28,535 bases of DNA from JBFKPQ01 sp041628225. Lineage in GTDB: Bacteria; Actinomycetota; Acidimicrobiia; Spongiisociales; JAENVV01. The translations under genes and the position numbers were made by a program. This document shows, in pieces, positions 23,840 to 28,535 of this stretch. The notes beneath the pieces were generated by a model, which was not told the origin of the DNA, ran no database searches, and worked only from the letters and a program-made list of their open reading frames with translations. The stretch's first letter is position 1. Every line of letters starts with the position of its first letter. The stretch spans positions 1 to 28,535 of the forward strand of contig JBFKPQ010000013.1 in assembly GCA_041628225.1 (NCBI GenBank), written 5' to 3'.

Positions 23840-25034
23840 ACCAGAACATCGGGGCGGTCGTCGCCAACCCAAAACCCGAGAGGTCGACGAAACCCTGTCA
23901 GCCCGGGAATTGCGGCGCGAAGCACGCCGCCTCGAACGGCGTCGCGGGCGGCGCAAGATCGTGCTCGCGACGGTCGCCGCGCTCGCCCTCATCGCCGCCT
24001 CGGTAGCGGGTTCATGGTGGTGGTTTCAGCGCCCCGAACCGGCCACCCCCAGCGTGGATCTCCCCGCCGACCAAGGTGCATCGACACTCGTCGCGGTGAC
24101 CGACCGCGACCAGCTTCTCGCCGCATGGCTCGTGTCGGCACACCCGACCCACGCCGACCGAGTCGTCGTGCTCCCACCGTCGCTGCTCGCCGTCGTGCCC
24201 GGCTACGGCGAACAGGCCCTCACCGAGGCGTACGCATTCGCCGACATCGACCTCGTGGGACTCACCATCACCAACCTCCTCGGAGTCCGCCTCGATGCGA
24301 TCGTCAACCTGACCGTCGAAGACCTGTCGCGCGTCCTGATCCAACCGATCGACATCGACATCCCCGACCCGCTCATGGTGCGCGACGGGAACATCGAACG
24401 CATCGCCATCGCCGCCGGCAACCAACCGCGCGACGCCAGCCAGATCGCCACCCTTCTGGCCGAACGTGGAACTGGCGACGAACTCGACCTCCTGTTCCGA
24501 CAGGCCAAAACAGCCGAAGGTCTCCTCGCCGGTATCCGAAACGACGCGTCGCTCGCCGACCGGCTCACCGCCAACGCGCCAGGCATCGCGACCCAAACGC
24601 TCCTGGCAGCCGCACAAGACGACGCCGCACTCGTCACCACCCTCCCCGTCAGTCGCGCCGACGCCCTGTCGGCCGACCTCGAGAACTACGTCTTCAACGC
24701 TTCCGACGTCGCCACCTACGTCGAACAAGCCTTCCCCCACCTCGCCATGGCACCCGAGCCACGCACCGTCGTCGAGATCCTCAACGGCAACGGAGGTATC
24801 GGCGTCACCGCACCCGTCGCCGAACAACTCGTCCTCGCCGGCTACCGCGTCCTCAAAACCGACAACGCCGCCCGCGACGACTACCCGACCACACAGGTCA
24901 TCGCACAAGGCCGCCAACACCAACAAGAAGCACTCGAGATTCAACGACTGCTCGGCCTCGGCGAAGTTCTCCTCGAAATCCGCCAACCATCCGGCGTCTT
25001 CGACGTCGTTATCATCGTCGGCAGAGACATCTGA
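23832..25034 (+). CDS. LCP-like/LytR_C membrane protein, catalytic motifs not conserved
   Basis: The 400-residue protein has a strongly basic cytoplasmic N-terminus (1-42), one membrane segment (43-65), an outer region (about 80-170) resembling the LytR-CpsA-Psr fold (VPGYGEQALTEAYAFADIDL and NLLGVRLDAIVNL match its central part), a linker, and a C-terminal LytR_C domain (about 312-398, VVEILNGNGG onward). Active LCP enzymes move wall polymers from lipid carriers to peptidoglycan and use arginines near SDTM and SIPRD motifs. Here the first motif is not found and the second reads VVLPPSLL, so transferase activity is doubtful. ATG at 23832 lies inside the end of nadD. An LCP-like gene between nadD and rsfS is common in actinobacteria. 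Confidence 0.85.
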   Translation: MPEPEHRGGRRQPKTREVDETLSARELRREARRLERRRGRRKIVLATVAALALIAASVAGSWWWFQRPEPATPSVDLPADQGASTLVAVTDRDQLLAAWLVSAHPTHADRVVVLPPSLLAVVPGYGEQALTEAYAFADIDLVGLTITNLLGVRLDAIVNLTVEDLSRVLIQPIDIDIPDPLMVRDGNIERIAIAAGNQPRDASQIATLLAERGTGDELDLLFRQAKTAEGLLAGIRNDASLADRLTANAPGIATQTLLAAAQDDAALVTTLPVSRADALSADLENYVFNASDVATYVEQAFPHLAMAPEPRTVVEILNGNGGIGVTAPVAEQLVLAGYRVLKTDNAARDDYPTTQVIAQGRQHQQEALEIQRLLGLGEVLLEIRQPSGVFDVVIIVGRDI

Positions 25035-25048
25035 CGAAGGGATCAACC

Positions 25049-25420
25049 ATCGACACCGCATCGAGTCACGCACTGGCCAGGCACGCCGCCGCCGCCCTCG
25101 ACGACAAGAAAGCCTCGGACATCGTGCTCCTCGACGTCGCGGACCTCGTCCAGATCACCGACGTCTTCGTCGTCGCCACCGGCACCTCCAACCGGCAAGT
25201 CAAAAACCTCGCCGACGCCGTCGAAGAACACCTCACCATCACCGACGACAGGAAACCCCTCCGAACCGAAGGACGCACCGAAGCCGAATGGGTCCTCCTC
25301 GACTACGGAGAGATCGTCATCCACGTCTTCCAACCCGAAACCCGCGAGTTCTACGACCTCGAACGGCTCTGGGGCGACGCCCCCCGCCTCACCTGGGAAC
25401 CAGAATCGAAGGTGTCCTGA
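25049..25420 (+). CDS. rsfS: Ribosomal silencing factor RsfS, probable ATC start
   Basis: Binds L14 and blocks joining of 30S and 50S subunits under starvation. Seen: KKASDIVLLDVADLVQITDVFVVATGTSNRQVKNLADAVEEHL, given here only by its key points (LDV, ITD, SNRQV), then EAEWVLLDYGEIVIHVF and YDLERLWGDAP, all RsfS hallmarks. No ATG, GTG or TTG lies in frame upstream until well within the previous gene; the first GTG downstream falls inside the conserved DIVLLD segment. ATC at 25049 is 6 nt after AAGGGA (25037-25042) and gives a normal N-terminal helix (DTASSHALARHAAAAL), 123 residues in all. CTG at 25031, overlapping the upstream stop, is the alternative. A base error at the start codon cannot be excluded. 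Confidence 0.93.
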   Translation: MDTASSHALARHAAAALDDKKASDIVLLDVADLVQITDVFVVATGTSNRQVKNLADAVEEHLTITDDRKPLRTEGRTEAEWVLLDYGEIVIHVFQPETREFYDLERLWGDAPRLTWEPESKVS

Positions 25421-25428
25421 CAGCCGGG

Positions 25429-25434
25429 TATACT
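25429..25434 (+). promoter_or_regulatory. Candidate -10 box for tRNA-Ala
   Basis: TATACT lies 11 nt before the 5' end of the tRNA and 8 nt after the rsfS stop. It sits inside a small inverted repeat (GGGT/ACCC, 25426-25439). No -35 is recognisable. Confidence 0.55.
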
Positions 25435-25445
25435 CACCCGCCCTC

Positions 25446-25519
25446 GGGGCTGTAGCTCAGCCTGGCAGAGCACCTGCATGGCATGCAGGGGGTCAGGGGT
25501 TCAAATCCCCTCAGCTCCA
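25446..25519 (+). tRNA. tRNA-Ala (anticodon GGC)
   Basis: All four arms fold: acceptor GGGGCTG with CAGCTCC, D arm GCTC/GAGC, anticodon stem CCTGC/GCAGG with loop ATGGCAT (anticodon GGC at 25480-25482, T33 before it), and T arm AGGGG-TTCAAAT-CCCCT. The third acceptor pair is G3-U70, the alanine identity element. The discriminator is A25519 and CCA is not encoded. GGC reads GCC and GCT codons. Confidence 0.97.
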
Positions 25520-25526
25520 CTGAGGT

Positions 25527-25566
25527 CCAAACGAAAGCACGGCCGAATGGCCGTGCTTTCGTTTGG
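25527..25566 (+). terminator. Perfect 18-bp hairpin after tRNA-Ala
   Basis: 25527-25544 pairs without mismatch with 25549-25566 around a GAAT loop. It starts 8 nt after the tRNA and has a CGAAAGC...GCTTTCG core, a form common behind actinobacterial tRNA genes. The next hairpin of the repeat patch begins at the very next base (25567). Confidence 0.85.
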
Positions 25567-25570
25567 CTTC

Positions 25571-25629
25571 CCGGCGATGCCGGGAAGGATCTTTCCGAGG
25601 ACGCCCTGCGGGCGTCCGGGTTCACGGTC
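25571..25629 (+). repeat. 59-bp direct repeat, copy 1
   Basis: Identical over 59 bp to 25692-25750. The unit holds the start CCGGCGATGCCGGGAAGG, the word GGATCTTTCCGAGG, an 8-bp triloop hairpin and the end GGGTTCACGGTC. Confidence 0.95.
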
Positions 25630-25691
25630 ACATGTGCGGCCCGACGGGCCGCAGTGCGGGCTCCGCCCGCGCCCTCAGCTCGGTCTGATTG

Positions 25692-25750
25692 CCGGCGATG
25701 CCGGGAAGGATCTTTCCGAGGACGCCCTGCGGGCGTCCGGGTTCACGGTC
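25692..25750 (+). repeat. 59-bp direct repeat, copy 2
   Basis: Exact copy of 25571-25629, offset by 121 bp. The 62 bp between the copies contain two further hairpins and differ from the unit. Confidence 0.95.
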
Positions 25751-25864
25751 GCATTGGCAGTTCCACTGAGGTCCTTCGGGACCCGGTTCTCTGTCAGATT
25801 GGCAGTTCGCTTCGCGAACTGCGGTCGTGCCTGCGGTCAGCGGGCACGCCTCGGTTCCACTGCT

Positions 25865-25899
25865 TGCCGGCAAGCCGGCAGGATCTTTCCGAGGACGCC
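25865..25899 (+). repeat. Partial third copy of the repeat
   Basis: Shares AGGATCTTTCCGAGGACGCC (25880-25899) exactly with the 59-bp unit. Its first part is a changed but still palindromic TGCCGGC-AA-GCCGGCA, and the second half of the unit is missing. Confidence 0.85.
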
Positions 25900-25937
25900 G
25901 TTCCCGCCAGGCACTTCCCAGACGCAGCCAGTGCGCC

Positions 25938-26801
25938 CTACCTGTCACCGTAGTCGTAGAAGCCCCGGCCGGATTTGCGACCCAGCAACCCCGCTTCGAC
26001 CATCCTTACGAGCAACGGCGGGGGAGCGTACTGCGGGAGTTTGTACTCCTCGAACAGGACATCGGCCACGAGCTTCATGGTGTCGAGGCCAATGAAGTCG
26101 GCCAGTTCCAGGGGGCCCATCGGATGGTTCGCGCCCAGCTTCATGCCGTTGTCGATGTCCTCGGCCGACGCGTGACCCGCCTCGTACATGCGCATGGCCT
26201 CCGTCATGTAGGGAACCAGCAGCATGTTCACCACGAACCCGGCCCGGTCCTTGGCCTTCACGACCGTCTTGGCGAGCGTCTCGGCCGCGAAAGCCTCGGC
26301 TGCTGCGGCGGTCGCCCGGTCTGTTCGCACCGTCGTGATCAGCTCCATGAGTCGCATCACCGGCACCGGATTGAAGAAATGCATTCCGACGACACGTTGC
26401 GGACGGTCGGTGTTCTGCGCCAAGCGCGTGATGGGAAGCGACGACGTGTTCGAGGCGAGGATCGCGGCCGGGTCGGTGACGATGCGGTCGAGCTCGCGGA
26501 AGATCTCCGCCTTCAGCGGCTCGTGCTCCACGACGGCCTCGATCACGAGCTGCCGGTCGGCCATGAGCTCGAGGTCGGTCGTGAACCGAATGCGACCGGT
26601 GATGGCGTCGCGTTCTGCTTCGGTGAGTTTGCCGCGCTCCACACCGCGCCCGAGACTCTTGGCGATCCGGGTTTCGCCCATCGCTGCGGCGTCCTGGTCG
26701 ATCTCACGAACCACCACATCGCACCCGGCCTTGGCGCACACCTCGGCGATCCCGGCTCCCATCTGTCCGCCGCCCACGATCCCGACCCGTTCGATGGCCA
26801 T
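25938..26801 (-). CDS. 3-hydroxybutyryl-CoA dehydrogenase
   Basis: NAD-dependent oxidation of 3-hydroxyacyl-CoA (or the reverse), in fatty acid breakdown or butyrate/PHB-type metabolism. The 287-residue length matches the single-function HBD/PaaH-type enzymes. Seen: Rossmann motif GGGQMG (10-15), NTSS (118-121), catalytic H141 in GMHFFNPVPVM with E153, N192 region (GFVVNMLL), and GRKSGRGFYDY at the end. ATG at 26801 is used because AAGGGA lies 5 nt upstream on that strand and the Rossmann strand follows; an in-frame ATG at 26858 would add 19 residues without family similarity and overlap the divergent gene. No thiolase or acyl-CoA dehydrogenase is nearby, so its pathway is open. Confidence 0.95.
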   Translation of the reverse strand: MAIERVGIVGGGQMGAGIAEVCAKAGCDVVVREIDQDAAAMGETRIAKSLGRGVERGKLTEAERDAITGRIRFTTDLELMADRQLVIEAVVEHEPLKAEIFRELDRIVTDPAAILASNTSSLPITRLAQNTDRPQRVVGMHFFNPVPVMRLMELITTVRTDRATAAAAEAFAAETLAKTVVKAKDRAGFVVNMLLVPYMTEAMRMYEAGHASAEDIDNGMKLGANHPMGPLELADFIGLDTMKLVADVLFEEYKLPQYAPPPLLVRMVEAGLLGRKSGRGFYDYGDR

Positions 26802-26843
26802 ACCGATCCCTTCTGTCGCAGATGCCAGTCTCGCAGCTGCCGA

Positions 26844-26849
26844 TACACT
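26844..26849 (+). promoter_or_regulatory. Candidate -10 box for the leaderless methyltransferase gene
   Basis: TACACT lies 7 nt before the ATG at 26857, the same box and nearly the same spacing as before the MoxR gene, with no Shine-Dalgarno. A leaderless mRNA is likely. No -35 is clear, and the promoter of the divergent dehydrogenase gene is not resolved. Confidence 0.5.
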
Positions 26850-26856
26850 GCAATCC

Positions 26857-27435
26857 ATGTCGCAGAAGGCAACCGCCTGGTCGTTTCAGTATGAGATGGC
26901 GAACACGCCATGGGACCTGGGACGTCCTCACCCCGAGCTGCTCGCACGGCTCTCGGCCGATCCCACACTCGGAACCGGGCGTCTCGGACGAGCGCTCGTT
27001 CCGGGTTGCGGATTGGGCCACGATGCGGTGGCCCTGGCCGACGTCGGATGGGCCGTCACCGGCCTCGACTTCGCCGCTTCGCTGGCCGGGCGGCTCGACG
27101 AACGGATCGCATTCCACTGCGCGGACGCGTTCACCTACCAACCGGACCATCCGTTCGATCTCGTCTTCGACCACACCTTCTTCTGTGCCGTGCCTCCCGA
27201 GCGCCGCGAGGCTCTCGGACATCAGATGGCCGGCTGGGTCGGTCGTGAGGGAATGCTGGCCTCACTCGTGTTCCCGATCGGGCGTGACGAGTGCCTGGGC
27301 GGTCCACCGTTTGCGATGTCCGTCGAAGACCTCGCCGAGGCGCTGGGCGTCGCGTTTGCCATGACGGCGAATGAGGCCGCCGACGACGCCGGACGCCCCT
27401 GGCCGACCCGGTGGGCGACGTTCGAACGATCCTGA
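26857..27435 (+). CDS. TPMT-family SAM-dependent methyltransferase
   Basis: The 192 residues form a small class I methyltransferase. Motif I is VPGCGLGHD (48-56), with the ribose-binding acid D71 in TGLDFA and DHTFFCAVPPERR in the region of motifs IV-V. The N-terminal NTPWDLGRPHPELL pattern is typical of the thiopurine S-methyltransferase/halide methyltransferase family (PF05724), whose members methylate thiols, selenium or tellurium compounds, or halides. The substrate cannot be told from sequence. ATG at 26857 follows a TACACT box directly. Divergent from the dehydrogenase gene. Confidence 0.88.
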   Translation: MSQKATAWSFQYEMANTPWDLGRPHPELLARLSADPTLGTGRLGRALVPGCGLGHDAVALADVGWAVTGLDFAASLAGRLDERIAFHCADAFTYQPDHPFDLVFDHTFFCAVPPERREALGHQMAGWVGREGMLASLVFPIGRDECLGGPPFAMSVEDLAEALGVAFAMTANEAADDAGRPWPTRWATFERS

Positions 27436-27466
27436 TTCACCACTCTCAGCGCCCCGGCGACCACGC

Positions 27467-27472
27467 TAGGGT
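27467..27472 (+). promoter_or_regulatory. Candidate -10 box for the GNAT gene
   Basis: TAGGGT lies in the 62-nt gap before the last gene, 25 nt from its ATG. No -35 is clear. An AGGGGG run (27489-27494) could be the ribosome binding site, rather close to the ATG at 27498. Confidence 0.35.
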
Positions 27473-27497
27473 CTTCAGGGAGCGCCGTAGGGGGTAG

Positions 27498-28535
27498 ATG
27501 CGGGCGGAAACTCGGACGATCGAGTCGATCGCCGATGAATGGGAGGCGCTGGCGGACAGGGTGAACGCCGGGCCATTCGAACGACCGGGCTGGATCTCGG
27601 CATGGCTCGACGCGTTCGAGTCGGGGCCCTCCGAGATCCTGACGGTACGCCGTGACGATGAGCTGGCCGCAGTCCTGCCACTCGTCGGGACCGACTCCAC
27701 TCGCCGCTCGCCGACCAACCTCGAAACACCGCGGTTCGGGTTCGTGGTCGACGATCCCGCCGCCGCCCGTCGACTCGGCGAGGAGTTGCGTCGCTTCCGC
27801 CACGTCGAACTGATGGCGATCGACCCGGCCGACCCGGCCTTCGGGTCGTTCATGGCCGGCCTGGCCGCCTCGGGTTTCCGAACCTTGACCCGTCCCCTCC
27901 TGCTTTCGCCCTACCTCGATACGACGGGTGACTGGACCACCTACCTCCACGGGCGCGACGGCAAGCTCCGTTCGGAGATGCGGCGTCGCCGACGGCGGCT
28001 CGAGGATCTCGGAGAACCCACCTTCGAGGTGTTCGACGGTCGAGACGGTCTCGCCGAGCTGCTCGAGGAGGGGTTCGCCGTCGAAGCTTCGGGCTGGAAG
28101 GGCACCTATGGGACAGCCATCAACTCCCAGCCGCAGACCAGGCGGTTCTACGAAGACGTCGCCGCATGGGCCGCCGCGGCAGGAACCCTTCGGCTCGCGT
28201 TTCTCAGACTGGACAATCGTCCCATCGCGTTCGATCTGTGCCTCGAGACCGCCGACACCCATTACCTCGTCAAGACCGGCTATGACCACGACTACGCCCG
28301 CTTCGGACCGGGCGTCATTCTCCGCGCCTTCATGCTCGAGCGTGCGTTCGACGGGCCGACCACGCGGTACGAGTTCCTCGGCACGGTCGAGGGCGCCAAC
28401 AACACCTGGAAACGAAGGTGGGCAGCAACCGATCATGAACGCATTCGCCTCGACGCCTTCGCCGGATCGCTGGCCGGCCGGATGGCGTGGACCGCCTACC
28501 GCCAGGTGATCCCGTTGTCACAGCGGGCTCGGACA
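27498..28535 (+). CDS. CelD/FemAB-like GNAT acyltransferase (3' end beyond the window)
   Basis: The frame is open from ATG 27498 to the last base (346 codons, no stop), so the C-terminus is missing. The layout matches the Acetyltransf_6 (PF13480, CelD/BcsL) group: an N-terminal FERPGWISAWLDAF segment, then a GNAT fold with LRSEMRRRRRRLEDLGEPTFEV, the segment ASGWKGTYGTAI, QTRRFYEDVAAWAAAAGTLRLAFLRLDNRPIAFDL (key points: RRFY, RLAFL, PIAF), YLVKTGYDHDYARFGPG and NNTWKRRWA. Related proteins transfer acyl or aminoacyl groups in exopolysaccharide or wall-precursor synthesis. The substrate is unknown, and no signal peptide is seen. Confidence 0.85.
   Translation, partial: MRAETRTIESIADEWEALADRVNAGPFERPGWISAWLDAFESGPSEILTVRRDDELAAVLPLVGTDSTRRSPTNLETPRFGFVVDDPAAARRLGEELRRFRHVELMAIDPADPAFGSFMAGLAASGFRTLTRPLLLSPYLDTTGDWTTYLHGRDGKLRSEMRRRRRRLEDLGEPTFEVFDGRDGLAELLEEGFAVEASGWKGTYGTAINSQPQTRRFYEDVAAWAAAAGTLRLAFLRLDNRPIAFDLCLETADTHYLVKTGYDHDYARFGPGVILRAFMLERAFDGPTTRYEFLGTVEGANNTWKRRWAATDHERIRLDAFAGSLAGRMAWTAYRQVIPLSQRART

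Larger units (their letters stand above)
25567..25899. other. Patch of tandem triloop hairpins without a gene
   Basis: From 25520 to 25937 I see no credible gene; open frames here are composed of repeats. Perfect hairpins: 25567-25587 (9 bp, loop GAT), 25599-25617 (8 bp, TGC), 25635-25653 (8 bp, GAC), 25656-25670 (6 bp, TCC), 25720-25738 (8 bp, TGC), 25770-25783 (5 bp, TTCG), 25802-25822 (9 bp, TTC), 25826-25848 (6 bp, 11-nt loop), 25865-25880 (7 bp). An 11-bp word ATTGGCAGTTC occurs at 25753 and 25798. The patch lies between the tRNA and the 3' end of the minus-strand dehydrogenase gene. Confidence 0.75.

Noticed and set aside
24014..25048. Long frame-2 open reading frame running into rsfS, suggesting an N-terminal extension or fusion
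   Set aside because: The upstream part is a shadow of the LCP-like gene, Arg/Pro-rich and without domains; only the part from about 25049 is RsfS.
25571..25899. Possible CRISPR array
   Set aside because: Only two full copies and one partial copy, spacing of 62 bp with hairpins in the spacer, units too long, no cas genes.
25478..26095. Open frames across the tRNA and hairpin patch
   Set aside because: They run through tRNA-Ala, the terminator, repeats and the antisense of the dehydrogenase gene; no start signal and no domain.

Overview
The window reads as a chromosomal segment of a GC-rich actinobacterium (Actinomycetota, perhaps class Acidimicrobiia; the class is a guess from gene content and order, not from a search). 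Supporting signs are the blocks rne-rplU-rpmA-obgE-proB and nadD-LCP-rsfS, TANNNT -10 boxes with poorly conserved -35 boxes, several start codons 6-8 nt behind a -10 box with no Shine-Dalgarno (leaderless mRNAs), and an LPXTG surface protein. No insertion sequence, phage gene or CRISPR array is visible. Most genes are housekeeping.

Layout. 1-450: 3' end of an LPXTG-anchored surface protein, closed by a strong hairpin. 518-4855: valS, folC, ndk. 4909-10974: the rod-shape operon mreB-mreC-mreD-mrdA(PBP2)-rodA with tdk at its end; most junctions are 4-nt overlaps. 10975-11232: a structured leader, then rne (RNase E/G), rplU, rpmA, obgE, proB to 15939. 15904-18725 (minus): trkA-trkH potassium uptake operon, whose end overlaps proB tail to tail. 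18796-21588: MoxR ATPase, VWA (CoxE-like) protein and a single-domain response regulator. 21695-23266: gap and an exported M23-like protein. 23276-25420: nadD, an LCP/LytR_C membrane protein, rsfS. 25446-25519: tRNA-Ala(GGC), followed by about 415 bp of hairpins and direct repeats without a gene. 25938-26801 (minus): 3-hydroxybutyryl-CoA dehydrogenase, divergent from a TPMT-like methyltransferase (26857-27435). 27498-end: a CelD/FemAB-like GNAT protein cut by the window edge.

Most genes serve growth: peptidoglycan elongation (MreBCD, PBP2, RodA, an M23-like protein, an LCP-like protein), translation (ValRS, L21, L27, Obg, RsfS, tRNA-Ala), RNA decay (RNase E/G), and nucleotide, folate, proline and NAD synthesis. 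The best leads are not a new gene system but expression signals. Two conserved genes, folC and rsfS, have no ATG/GTG/TTG at the homologous start, but each has ACG or ATC at ideal distance from a strong Shine-Dalgarno. Other leads are a structured rne leader, an in-frame mini-ORF ahead of gap, an M23 protein lacking a zinc ligand, an LCP protein lacking its usual arginine motifs, and the hairpin-repeat patch behind tRNA-Ala.
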